This document shows positions 23,382-31,238 of a stretch of 45,982 nt of DNA, in pieces; within the stretch, counting starts at the first letter, position 1; each line of letters starts with the position of its first letter. Both the position numbers and the translations under genes were made by a program. The notes beneath the pieces were generated by a model that saw only the letters and a program-made list of their open reading frames with translations, ran no database searches and was not told the DNA's origin. This DNA is from Candidatus Nitrosopumilus sp. (GTDB lineage Archaea; Thermoproteota; Nitrososphaeria; Nitrososphaerales; Nitrosopumilaceae), in contig JAJETY010000008.1 of the NCBI GenBank assembly GCA_021268355.1, positions 1 through 45,982 of the forward strand, given 5' to 3'.

Positions 23382-25558
23382 TTTTTATTCTTTCCATTTG
23401 TGGTAATTTTGTTTAATACAAGTGCTAGCAAAACACTTCTATCAATTAAACTGTCTTTGAGAATATGCTCATTTGGTGTTCTGTAATCTCCACCAATAGG
23501 ACCCATAGAACCCACCATAGGGACGTCCTGTAAAACATTGCACAAACTAGATGTGGCATACCTATGAGCAGAGTTCACCTTAATGTCAGATTGTTTCGCA
23601 ATAGTTTCAATTAATTCATAAAATTTTTCAATATTTTTTGTTTTTTCTACAGGATCTCTTGTTGCTTCTTTAGTGATATGGATATCCAGTTTAGACTTGT
23701 CTTTCTTTTTTGCAATTCTGTGTAATTCTGAATCGAATCGTTTTCCTTGAGAAGTGTTAACATATCTTGATTCTAAAGATAATTTACCATATTCTGGTGC
23801 TTTTCCAAAAGATGTTGATGCATGAAAATCTGAAATTGTAATTCTAGCGTCATTATGATCCTCAGAAATTTTTTTCCATGAAATTATCTTTTTGCACATA
23901 TCAGGTATTACGTCTTTAATTGTTTCATCAGGTCGCCTTACATGTGTCAAGTCTACATGGTATCTAGTTACGCCAGAGCACGAAGTAGCAATACCCCCAT
24001 TTTCTAGACCCCATTTTAATTCAATAATATGCTTTGATATCTTTGAAGTATCATGTACCAGTTGTTTGCTAAAACGACCTCCCAAACTGTCATCGGTGAT
24101 CAACAAGATTCCACATTTTATTTTCTTGAGTTTTCTTGCAAAACGTAATGCTTTCAGTGCAGAAATCATAGTTACCAATCCACCCTTGCTTTCAGCTATT
24201 CCTGAACCATATAGTCGGTTTCCAGACTTGAAAAATGGTGTAAAATCTTGATTGGTATACCAGGTATCCAGATGACCCAATAGTAAGACATCATTTTCCT
24301 CAGAATCATGATTTCTAAAATATAGCATATTTCCAACATCAAATTCATGATGTTGTTGAGAGACGAATCCCAAATGTTCGAGTCTTCTAGTCATCATTGA
24401 ACCTAACTTATTTACATTTTCAAGATTAGTTACACTAGAGTTAACGTTTACAAATTGTTGGAGCAATGTTTCATTAGTAACTGAGTGGCTTCTAACATAA
24501 CTTCTTACAATTGAACGCAATGATTGAGACTCTATTTTTTCAGATGACGGTACATCCAAATGAGATTCTCCAAAGTATCTCAAAGCTGCAACATCTAGCA
24601 TTTTGTTTAGCAATGTTTCATAGGTGTACCCAGCGGTTTTTGCTGCTGTGTAATAGGAACCGGTTTTTCCCAGACTAGCCATAGAATTTAGTTCAAGGAC
24701 ATAGAAATTACCGTCTTTATCCATTCTAAAGTCTACACGAGTGTAATCATTTAATCCAAGTTTTTTAAATGCAGTAAGAGAGATTCTTTGAATTTCTTCA
24801 GTTTGTTCCGTAGTCAGTTCTGCGGGACAAATTTTATCGATGGGAGTCACTTTTTTGTCAGTAATTGTCTGTATCCGATTTGGATCACCTTTAAGATCCA
24901 TTTCCACAACAGGCAATATCTCAATATGATTTCCATTACCTAATAGCCCAACAGCAAATTCTCTACCAGGAATAAATTGTTCAACCAAAATATCCTGAGA
25001 GTATTTTTGCATTTGTTTTTCAACTGCATTGCGTAAATCATCCCAGTTGTCTACAACTTCCATTCCCATTGAGGTAGATTCCATTTTTGGTTTTACAATT
25101 ACAGGAAATATCAAATCATCAAAAGTATCATCAGGAGATGAAAATACCCAAAAGCCAGGAGTAGGTAGATTATTTTTTTGTAAAACAATTTTTGTCATCA
25201 CTTTGTCTTGAACAACTGCATGTGCTTCAGGACCCGAACCAGTGTAGGGTATTCCTAACATTTCAAGCATTGCAGGAACATGTGTGTAACGATTTTGTCC
25301 TTGAATACCATATGCCATGTTAAAGACCATTCCAGGTCTTTCTCCTGAAACCACTCGGGGCATGAATTCTTTCATATCTTGAATAATGTTCATTCCACCC
25401 TCAATAATTTTTACAGAATGTCCTCCTTTTTCAAGAGACTTGGCAACCTCTTCAACAGTTTTGATGTTATAATGTTCTTTTGTTATCATTCCAAAGACAT
25501 TGATGACATCATGTTCATCAAGTGATTTCTTGTTGTATACAATAGCTACTTTCAACAA
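23378..25558 (-). CDS. ATP-grasp (D-Ala-D-Ala ligase-like) fused to M20 peptidase-like domain
   Basis: 726 residues. Residues 1-330 form a D-alanine:D-alanine ligase-type ATP-grasp enzyme: KPKMESTSMGM loop, EQFIPGREF, and Mg/ATP residues D276 (RVDF), E289 and N291 (LELNS). Residues about 345-726 resemble an M20 metallopeptidase (GHLDTW, H429 and D431; YGSGIAESKGG; GPIGGDYRTPNEH), but several zinc ligands look substituted: E456 for Asp, D490-S491 for Glu-Glu, R693 for His. The ligase half looks active while the peptidase half may be only a binding or vestigial domain. Archaea have no D-Ala-D-Ala cell wall, so a peptide or amino-acid ligase is expected. First gene of the unit; TATA-like TTTATTTT at 25578-25585 supports this start. 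Confidence 0.88.
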   Translation of the reverse strand: MLKVAIVYNKKSLDEHDVINVFGMITKEHYNIKTVEEVAKSLEKGGHSVKIIEGGMNIIQDMKEFMPRVVSGERPGMVFNMAYGIQGQNRYTHVPAMLEMLGIPYTGSGPEAHAVVQDKVMTKIVLQKNNLPTPGFWVFSSPDDTFDDLIFPVIVKPKMESTSMGMEVVDNWDDLRNAVEKQMQKYSQDILVEQFIPGREFAVGLLGNGNHIEILPVVEMDLKGDPNRIQTITDKKVTPIDKICPAELTTEQTEEIQRISLTAFKKLGLNDYTRVDFRMDKDGNFYVLELNSMASLGKTGSYYTAAKTAGYTYETLLNKMLDVAALRYFGESHLDVPSSEKIESQSLRSIVRSYVRSHSVTNETLLQQFVNVNSSVTNLENVNKLGSMMTRRLEHLGFVSQQHHEFDVGNMLYFRNHDSEENDVLLLGHLDTWYTNQDFTPFFKSGNRLYGSGIAESKGGLVTMISALKALRFARKLKKIKCGILLITDDSLGGRFSKQLVHDTSKISKHIIELKWGLENGGIATSCSGVTRYHVDLTHVRRPDETIKDVIPDMCKKIISWKKISEDHNDARITISDFHASTSFGKAPEYGKLSLESRYVNTSQGKRFDSELHRIAKKKDKSKLDIHITKEATRDPVEKTKNIEKFYELIETIAKQSDIKVNSAHRYATSSLCNVLQDVPMVGSMGPIGGDYRTPNEHILKDSLIDRSVLLALVLNKITTNGKNKN

Positions 25559-25686
25559 ATACCCAGACCATTACCACAAAATAAACGATCATTATTTTGA
25601 AAAAAAAGTAATCTCATAGCTATATCATTACGTAAAAACTGTACACCTTTCCATTATAAGACGAACCGATTTTTTGAAGATTCAGA

Positions 25687-25974
25687 ATGGCACAAACTAA
25701 AGCCGAGAGAAGTGCTGCAGCCCTAAAAGCTGCAAAAACACGAAAAAGAAACGCTAAGGTGAAATCTGAAAATGCAGCAAAAACTGCACCAAAGAGAAAG
25801 AAAACAGTTGCTTCTAAGAAAAAAGTAACCAGTAGTTCTACTAAAAGACCAAGTGTTTCAAAACGCAGTACCAAGCCAAAAACTGCTTCCAAAAAGGCAC
25901 CCTCTAAAGCAAAAGCCCCAAAGAAAGCAGTTACAAAAAGAAATACTGCAACTAAATCAAAAGGAAGAAAATAG
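25687..25974 (+). CDS. Histone H1-like Lys/Ala/Ser-rich basic protein
   Basis: 95 residues, about a third Lys/Arg, with Ala, Ser, Thr and Pro making up most of the rest, and repeated K-K-A/S-P and S-K-A-P-like units (KKAPSKAKAPKKAVTKR). It has no hydrophobic core, so it is intrinsically disordered and would bind nucleic acid, like eukaryotic H1 tails or bacterial Hc1/AlgP proteins. A likely role is chromatin compaction alongside archaeal histones; nucleolar-like RNA binding is an alternative. TATA box at 25653-25659 (ATTATAAG) sits about 30 bases before the ATG. The opposite-strand Phe/Leu-rich frame is its shadow. Confidence 0.75.
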   Translation: MAQTKAERSAAALKAAKTRKRNAKVKSENAAKTAPKRKKTVASKKKVTSSSTKRPSVSKRSTKPKTASKKAPSKAKAPKKAVTKRNTATKSKGRK

Positions 25975-25976
25975 TA

Positions 25977-26081
25977 ATGAATTCTAATCTTTTTCTAGAT
26001 ATTGCCAGCAAATTATATTTAGAAAAAGAAATTATTGACAATTCTTATTTTTCCCATTCTTTCTTTTTTTACAAAAATTAG
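25977..26081 (+). CDS. Possible 34-residue ORF between H1-like and zinc microprotein genes
   Basis: ATG frame starting 2 bases after the H1-like stop and ending exactly one base before the next ATG. Product MNSNLFLDIASKLYLEKEII followed by a Phe/Ser/Asn-rich end. The abutting ends are striking, but the T-rich 3' part also resembles a termination tract, so this may be spacer with an accidental frame. Confidence 0.3.
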   Translation: MNSNLFLDIASKLYLEKEIIDNSYFSHSFFFYKN

Positions 26082-26198
26082 ATGGTTATGATAAATATGG
26101 ATGTAAAATGTAAAAACTGTTCTAAAGAATTTGAGTACTTTACAAGTGATTTCTGTTGTGAAAAATGTGCAGAAGATTACTACATGCAGGTGAAGTAA
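26082..26198 (+). CDS. Cys-rich zinc-finger-like microprotein, 38 residues
   Basis: Encodes VKCKNCSKEF near the start and FCCEKCAEDYYM near the end: two CxxC pairs (C-K-N-C and C-x-x-C) spaced for one zinc ribbon or treble clef. Several in-frame ATGs exist (codons 1, 3 and 6); the last (26097) leaves 33 residues, still with all Cys. Its stop directly abuts the TTG start of the next microprotein. Probably a nucleic-acid or protein-binding zinc protein; no specific family recognised. Confidence 0.6.
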   Translation: MVMINMDVKCKNCSKEFEYFTSDFCCEKCAEDYYMQVK

Positions 26199-26324
26199 TT
26201 GACTAATTGCATAGTTTGTGGTAGAAAATATGATAATGATTATGGAATCTGTTGTTCATATCAATGTGAATTAATTGCATCCGCAACAAGTAAGAAATTC
26301 TATAACATTAAGGACTTGAGATAA
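26199..26324 (+). CDS. Cys-rich zinc-finger-like microprotein, 41 residues (TTG start)
   Basis: TTG start at the base after the preceding stop. Product MTNCIVCGRKYDNDYGICCS continues YQCELIASATSKKF; CxxC plus CCxxxC gives another probable single zinc site of the same style as the preceding ORF (CxxC-(x)n-CC-x-x-x-C). Its stop overlaps the next ATG by one base (TAATG). The chain of abutting ORFs implies one polycistronic mRNA with coupled translation. Confidence 0.55.
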   Translation: MTNCIVCGRKYDNDYGICCSYQCELIASATSKKFYNIKDLR

Positions 26325-26497
26325 TGAGTGGATTTCTGGGAGACAAATCTAAAAAAATCGTACATCATCTAGCAAATAAAAAGTCTGCATGTGATATTTA
26401 CCATATCGATATGAAAGATCGGGAATACTTTTCACCTGATACTCTGGATAATGCAAAATCAAAATATTATGAAACGTGTAAATTTTGTATTAATTAG
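26324..26497 (+). CDS. Small His/Cys protein, 57 residues
   Basis: Product begins MSGFLGDKSKKIVHHLANKK and ends YYETCKFCIN, with one Cys in the middle (SACDIYHID) and CxxC at the C-terminus. With the two HH and a further His it could bind one zinc. It overlaps the preceding stop and ends 18 bases from the convergent HTH regulator. Function unknown; likely part of the same microprotein transcript. Confidence 0.55.
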   Translation: MSGFLGDKSKKIVHHLANKKSACDIYHIDMKDREYFSPDTLDNAKSKYYETCKFCIN

Positions 26498-26515
26498 ATT
26501 AAATCTTTGAAACTT

Positions 26516-27787
26516 TTAGCAAATACCTATTTCTTGGAGGAACTTGTTTACCTCCTCATTTGCATGTTTTTTGATACGAAGTCTATCTTCTTTTTTTACG
26601 GAAGACATTGCATGTTTCAGAATTCTATCAACTAACAAGACACCACTCTTTGCTCCCTTTGACAATCCCAATTGATACAGTAGGGGCAAATTCGCAATTT
26701 CAGAATTGACCTTCATCTTGATTTGAGGTATTTCATTTGATTTTTTAGGGATTGATAATTCTAGAGAATTTTCAACAACCCTGCCTAGAATTTTATCTAG
26801 ATTTACACCTATATTTTTCTCCATTTTAGTAGATTTTTCTTTCCTTGCATTCATCAAGATACGTTTAATCTTTAAAAGAGCCTGATTGGATTCCACATCA
26901 GCTAAATCTGCTAATGATAAATCAATTCCATACTCTTCATGAAAAGAATTTACAATAAATGAAATAGTTTCTTTTTTGCAGGATTCCTTATTTGTTCCAA
27001 ATGGACAATTATCACAATTTGTTGAAAAGTATCTTGTTCCACGAGGACCAAAACTTGACAATACAATCTTATTTTTTTCCTTCAGTTTACTCATAGTCTT
27101 TGAAACCATGGTATCATCTACATCAAATGTTTTTGCAATTTCTTGATTAGAGTATGAACCTTCATCAACTAATTCTAGTATAGATTGTTCTAATTCCCCT
27201 CTTGAACGCCTTGAAGGTTCCTCTAATGCATCAATTAAGTAGTGAGAGATGATTTTATCTCCAAGATAATGATTGATTGTGATTGTCTTTCCATCAAATT
27301 CTGTACTTAAGCCAGATTTTGATTCATCATGCAAAATTTTCTTAATAATTTTTTCAATATTTTTAATTTTGAATAATTTTAGATTTAAAGAAATATCTTT
27401 GATGCTTATACTGAGATTTCCTTTTACATATTGCTGATAAAGCTCCCAACGAATTTTTCTTTCATTACTTCGTTCAGCATATCTCATTAAATTACAAAAG
27501 CTGTCGATTCTTTTCCAATTTACTTCAGAAATTTCATTGTCAGAATCTTTTAGAAATAGGGACGAGTCTAATTTTTCTAAAAATTCGAAAAATCTATTTT
27601 TGAGTTCTTTAGAAATTTTATTTTTATTTTTGAATACCTCCAGCAAATCTTCTTTTTCAATAATTGGATCTGCTCGGAATTGTTTTGTGTCATATCTCAT
27701 CATTTCAAAAAATTCTAAATTCCCATCAATCAATGAAGTTGGAGAAAATATCTTTAGTGCTGAGAGAGTAAAATTTGAAACAGCCAT
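26516..27787 (-). CDS. Predicted HTH transcriptional regulator with Cys cluster, unknown family
   Basis: 423 residues. A winged-helix-like segment lies about 195-250 (LEQSILELVDEGSYSNQEIA followed by DVDDTMVSKTMSKLKEK), followed at once by a Cys cluster NCDNCPFGTNKESC (about 255-268), which could bind zinc or an Fe-S cluster. Flanking regions are helical and charged, with no enzyme motif. The N-terminal 190 residues carry another possible helical domain. Codons are A/T rich like the neighbours. A TATA-like run with the palindrome ATTAATATTAAT (27814-27825) lies 27-38 bases upstream of the ATG. Being convergent with the microprotein chain, it is a candidate regulator of it. Confidence 0.65.
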   Translation of the reverse strand: MAVSNFTLSALKIFSPTSLIDGNLEFFEMMRYDTKQFRADPIIEKEDLLEVFKNKNKISKELKNRFFEFLEKLDSSLFLKDSDNEISEVNWKRIDSFCNLMRYAERSNERKIRWELYQQYVKGNLSISIKDISLNLKLFKIKNIEKIIKKILHDESKSGLSTEFDGKTITINHYLGDKIISHYLIDALEEPSRRSRGELEQSILELVDEGSYSNQEIAKTFDVDDTMVSKTMSKLKEKNKIVLSSFGPRGTRYFSTNCDNCPFGTNKESCKKETISFIVNSFHEEYGIDLSLADLADVESNQALLKIKRILMNARKEKSTKMEKNIGVNLDKILGRVVENSLELSIPKKSNEIPQIKMKVNSEIANLPLLYQLGLSKGAKSGVLLVDRILKHAMSSVKKEDRLRIKKHANEEVNKFLQEIGIC

Positions 27788-27813
27788 TTAGGTATGAATC
27801 TAACAGATTATAT

Positions 27814-27825
27814 ATTAATATTAAT
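27814..27825. promoter_or_regulatory. Palindromic AT element / TATA region of the HTH regulator gene
   Basis: Perfect 12-bp palindrome ATTAATATTAAT about 27 bases upstream of the ATG on the minus strand, overlapping the expected TATA position (TATATAAT next to it). Possible autoregulatory site; could equally be only the core promoter. Confidence 0.35.
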
Positions 27826-27898
27826 GCAACTAGTTTCTTCTATACCTCTTAATGAATTCTAATCCTCACCCAATACCAAAATAACATTCAAACTTTTC

Positions 27899-28009
27899 AT
27901 GAGCATTAATCAGTATCTTGAAAAAGTTAAACTGTCCGAATCTATAGAAAATATGATTGAGAGAAAACTTGTAAAAGAAAAGACAAAGTTTGACATACAT
28001 ACGGAATAA
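27899..28009 (+). CDS. Possible 36-residue charged helical microprotein
   Basis: ATG frame MSINQYLEKVKLSESIENMI followed by ERKLVKEKTKFDIHTE. Strongly amphipathic, charged and helix-prone, unlike random AT-rich translation, which favours a real product or the remnant of a larger one. No ribosome binding site is evident. Lies in the otherwise gene-poor 27.8-28.5 kb stretch. Confidence 0.35.
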   Translation: MSINQYLEKVKLSESIENMIERKLVKEKTKFDIHTE

Positions 28010-28162
28010 AACAGTCCTAGAAAGCACTTAGTAAATTTTGTTGGTCAGTTTTGAAAGGTTTGGTAATTGTTACAAAATTTCATTAATAATTTATTTAATT
28101 CATTATTCAAATAAAGAGAACACAATCATATTTTGACAAAGAATTACAAGTAGATGTAAATT

Positions 28163-28296
28163 ATGAATAAAAAATTGCAATAATTATTTCATCATTGACA
28201 ATTGCTAATCTTTTATTTCCACCATATCAATCTAAAAATTCAATAGTAGATTATGACGAAAACGTCTTAGTTGACAACTACCAATCCATTACTTAA
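28163..28296 (+). pseudogene. Frameshifted small secreted/membrane protein remnant
   Basis: From ATG 28163 the frame reads MNKKLQ and stops; adding one base in the A6 run at 28169-28174 restores MNKKIAIIISSLTIANLLFP, followed by a coherent polar region to the stop at 28296, about 44 residues with an N-terminal signal-like helix. The repaired start resembles small secreted thaumarchaeal proteins. Explanation could be true decay, a sequencing error in the homopolymer, or ribosomal slippage on the A run. Confidence 0.5.
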
Positions 28297-28550
28297 TAAA
28301 ATTGAATGGATTGATTAGTTGAGTTCATCTCATATTTTTTCTTAGTTGCTTCTGAGAAGGTAAAAAATATCTAAAAAATACCGACTCCATGGCGAAGATA
28401 ATGAATTGGACCATTAAGAGGATGAATATTTTGACTAACCATTGATTTTTTCATATCTATGAGCATATTTGATTGGAAGGTAAAGGTAAATGATTAATTC
28501 AAAAAAATATTTTTAGAGGTGGTTGTGATTGTCACATTTTTCTTTATTTT
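28297..28550. other. Gene-poor spacer downstream of the ABC importer
   Basis: About 250 AT-rich bases without a convincing frame. An 18-codon ATG frame (28389-28445) has no supporting signal. With 27788-28162 this makes a 0.75 kb low-density stretch holding only the short ORF at 27899 and the frameshifted remnant, consistent with decayed accessory DNA. Confidence 0.5.
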
Positions 28551-29318
28551 TTATCGCAATCCCCATCTTGACATTACTTTGTCTTCTAATTTCTTAAAGA
28601 CGACACCATCTACTGCAAGACCAATTCCCATTATCACTAACATTATTGCAATTACTTGGGAGACATCATTGAGTGAACGTCCAGCATTAAGCAAAAAGCC
28701 CAGTCCTAGGAATGAAAATAGAATTTCAGCACCAATTACGCCTCTCCAGGCAAAGGCCCAGCCTTGCTTAAAGCCTGAAATCATATACGGAAATGCGGCT
28801 GGAATCAATACAGCAGTAACTAATTGACTGCCCTTTGCACCCATGTTTCTTGCAGCCTCGATAAAATGAGGATTGATGTTTTTGACGCCAGTATAGGTGT
28901 TAATGGTTACAGCAAAGATTGCACCAATTGCAGTAACAAAGACAATTCCCGCATCAGTCAAACCAAACCAAAGAATTGCCAGTGGAACCCATGCGATGGA
29001 TGGAATCGATTGTAATCCTAAAACCAGAGAACCTACGGTTTGATTTACAACTTCAACTCGTGCCATGAAAATTCCTAAAACAATACCGCCAGTAATAGCA
29101 ATTGCAAGTCCAACTGTCAATCGCCACATACTAGTTGCTATTCCATAAAATAAACTGCCATCAGCAGCACCATAAGCTAAATCTTCAGCTACTTCATATG
29201 GAGATGGAAAAACATTATCTGGCCAAAGTCCAGTCATTGCAATTATTTGCCAAACAACAATAATGCCAATGTAAAAAGCAATTCTGTGAGGCGTGTAATT
29301 TTTTCCCATATCAATCAC
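28551..29318 (-). CDS. ABC transporter permease, NitT/TauT (SsuC/TauC) type
   Basis: 255 residues with about six transmembrane helices. The cytoplasmic coupling (EAA-like) loop FIEAARNMGAKGSQLVTAVL (about 165-184) is typical of binding-protein-dependent permeases, and the stretch WRGVIGAEILFSFLGLGFLL is characteristic of the SsuC/TauC subgroup. It presumably forms a homodimeric channel with the adjacent ATPase. The start overlaps the ATPase stop by 4 bases. Substrate cannot be read from the permease. Confidence 0.9.
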   Translation of the reverse strand: MIDMGKNYTPHRIAFYIGIIVVWQIIAMTGLWPDNVFPSPYEVAEDLAYGAADGSLFYGIATSMWRLTVGLAIAITGGIVLGIFMARVEVVNQTVGSLVLGLQSIPSIAWVPLAILWFGLTDAGIVFVTAIGAIFAVTINTYTGVKNINPHFIEAARNMGAKGSQLVTAVLIPAAFPYMISGFKQGWAFAWRGVIGAEILFSFLGLGFLLNAGRSLNDVSQVIAIMLVIMGIGLAVDGVVFKKLEDKVMSRWGLR

Positions 29319-30079
29319 TCTTTGTTTTTCTTTACCTCAGGTCTTAGTTCTGCTAGCAAATCTTGTTGTAATTTTAATAAAGATTCATCTTCTGAAACTC
29401 TAGGTCTTGGAAAATTATTTTCAACTTCTTTTTTGATTGTTGATGGACGATTGCTAAAAACTGCGACTTTGGTTCCGAGTACTGCAGCTTCTGCAACGCT
29501 GTGAGTTACAAAAAGAATAGTCTTTTTTGTTTTCTCCCAGATTAATTGCATCTCAACTAGTAACAAATCACGAGTTTGTGCATCTAGTGCTGCAAATGGT
29601 TCATCCATTAGCAATACATCAGGATCCATCACAAGTGCCCTAGCTATTGCTACACGTTGTTTCATTCCAGTTGAAAGTTGGTAAGTGTAAGAATCAGTAA
29701 ATTTGGTTAATTGCATCATGTCAAGGTATCTATGAGATATCTTCGTACGCTCTTCCTTAGGAATTCCAGCCATCTTTAGTCCAAACTCGACGTTATCCTG
29801 GACTGTGAGCCAAGGAAACAAAGCACCTTCTTGAAAAACCATAATTCTTTCTGGACCAGTCTCACTTACTGGACGACCATCAAAGAGTATTTGACCTTCG
29901 TCTGGCTTTTCCAAGCCTGCCACAATGCGCAAAAATGTAGATTTCCCACATCCAGATGGTCCAATCAAGCATACAAAGTCACCAGACTCTACTTTGAGGT
30001 CAACTCCTCCCAAAGCCTTGAGTTTATGAGAATCATGGCTAAAGTACTTGACAATATTTTTTGCCTCTAGTTTGGTCAT
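29315..30079 (-). CDS. ABC transporter ATP-binding protein, SsuB/TauB type
   Basis: 254 residues. Walker A GPSGCGKST (40-48), Q-loop VFQEGALFPW (81-90), signature LSTGMKQR (135-142; Thr replaces the usual second-position Gly), Walker B VLLMDEP (155-161), D-loop ALDAQTR and H-loop Thr-His in FVTHSVAEA. It powers import through the downstream permease. It overlaps its neighbours on both sides (1 base with the binding protein, 4 bases with the permease). Confidence 0.93.
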   Translation of the reverse strand: MTKLEAKNIVKYFSHDSHKLKALGGVDLKVESGDFVCLIGPSGCGKSTFLRIVAGLEKPDEGQILFDGRPVSETGPERIMVFQEGALFPWLTVQDNVEFGLKMAGIPKEERTKISHRYLDMMQLTKFTDSYTYQLSTGMKQRVAIARALVMDPDVLLMDEPFAALDAQTRDLLLVEMQLIWEKTKKTILFVTHSVAEAAVLGTKVAVFSNRPSTIKKEVENNFPRPRVSEDESLLKLQQDLLAELRPEVKKNKE

Positions 30080-31104
30080 TATGTGCTTGCATCCCCCATA
30101 GAATTTGTATCAAAGCTGTAAAAAATTCCAGACAAATCATATCCATTTCTTCCCAGATATCCCAACGCATTAGCTTTTTCAGCAAAAGAGAAGACAGAGT
30201 TAGGAATTGGATCAGAAGTAATTTCAAGATTAGATAATGCTACATCCACTACATCATCAGAAAGAGATTGTCCCAAGTAAGAATCTAAAAAGTTGTTAAA
30301 AACAGTTCGCGTTTCTTTTGGATTTGATTGAATCCAGATTACTGTTTCATGATGAGCTTTTAGAAACTTGTTAATTGTTGATTTATTTGCTTCAACATAA
30401 TCGGTATTTCCAATTAACAATACAGATGCATATTGATTATCTGGCCAAAGTTCCTCTTCATGGAAGAGTCTCTTTCCATTTAATTCGGTCTCCAAAATTG
30501 TTGCCCATGGTTCAGCAACCCATGCGCCATCAATGTCACCCTTTACAAATAGTGTATAGATATCAGGATTTGGGATATTGTAAACAACAACACTTCCACC
30601 TTTTTCAGCTGGCTTTAATTGATTCACAGACAAAAAATGTCTTAATGAGACATCTTGTGTGTTTCCAATTTGAGGAGCTGCAATTTTTTTTCCTGCAAAG
30701 TCTGAGGGGGTATTTATCTTAGAATCAGGATGTACAATAAAGCTTGAACCTCCACTAGCAGCACCTGCAAGAATTTTTAGATTTTTATTTTCAGAATTTA
30801 AAAATCCGTTAATTGCAGGACCAGGACCAACATAAGCAACATCAACAGAGTTTGCAAAAATAGATTCTATTGCCTGAGGTCCGCTATCAAATACCCTGGT
30901 TTCAATTTTAGTGTCATCACCAACGTTTTCTTTAAAGAATCCTTTTTCTATTCCAACAATAGGTACTGCATGACCAATATTGGGAAAATATGCAATTCGT
31001 AGTTTATTCTCGTGTGTAGTATCATCAGAGTTAAGAACAAATCCAATTGCAGAAAATAGTATAATTGCCGCAATTCCAGCAGAAATTACCCCACGAATTT
31101 TCAT
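30079..31104 (-). CDS. ABC transporter substrate-binding protein, SsuA/NMT1 type
   Basis: 341 residues. N-terminal hydrophobic helix (about 7-24) without a lipobox Cys serves as an uncleaved anchor or signal. Periplasmic-type two-lobe fold marks: LRIAYFPNIGHAVPIVGIEK (about 34-53), DVAYVGPGPAINGFLN and DGAWVAEPWATILE, typical of nitrate/sulfonate/taurine binding proteins. Likely substrates are sulfonates, nitrate/nitrite-like anions or a thiamine precursor; the sequence does not decide. First gene of the three-gene importer unit, divergent from argG across a 134-bp promoter region. Confidence 0.88.
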   Translation of the reverse strand: MKIRGVISAGIAAIILFSAIGFVLNSDDTTHENKLRIAYFPNIGHAVPIVGIEKGFFKENVGDDTKIETRVFDSGPQAIESIFANSVDVAYVGPGPAINGFLNSENKNLKILAGAASGGSSFIVHPDSKINTPSDFAGKKIAAPQIGNTQDVSLRHFLSVNQLKPAEKGGSVVVYNIPNPDIYTLFVKGDIDGAWVAEPWATILETELNGKRLFHEEELWPDNQYASVLLIGNTDYVEANKSTINKFLKAHHETVIWIQSNPKETRTVFNNFLDSYLGQSLSDDVVDVALSNLEITSDPIPNSVFSFAEKANALGYLGRNGYDLSGIFYSFDTNSMGDAST

Positions 31105-31163
31105 AAAACAGCGTTATATTTGGCGGTTAAATAATCATCGAATTTTAGCTCAAGCTAGCCAAG

Positions 31164-31182
31164 AATTTTTTTCAAAAAAATT
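31164..31182. promoter_or_regulatory. 19-bp palindrome in the ABC importer / argG divergent promoter region
   Basis: AATTTTTTTCAAAAAAATT: nine bases on each side of a central C, a near-perfect inverted repeat midway between the divergent starts at 31104 and 31239. TATA candidates are ATTATTTAAC (31124-31133 region, minus strand, for the importer) and GATAAATT (31205, plus strand, for argG). Either a bidirectional regulator site or bent A-tract DNA. Confidence 0.4.
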
Positions 31183-31238
31183 GATTTACAAGCACATCAA
31201 AAAAGATAAATTCCAAAATACGACGGGAAAGATGTTTT

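Noticed and set aside
25620-25892. 90-residue Phe/Leu/Val-rich frame opposite the H1-like gene
   Set aside because: It is the antisense shadow of a Lys/Ala/Ser-repeat gene; its composition follows from AAG/GCA repeats read backwards, and the sense gene has a promoter and clean start.
28389-28445. 18-codon ATG frame in the spacer near the ABC importer
   Set aside because: Too short and without supporting signal.
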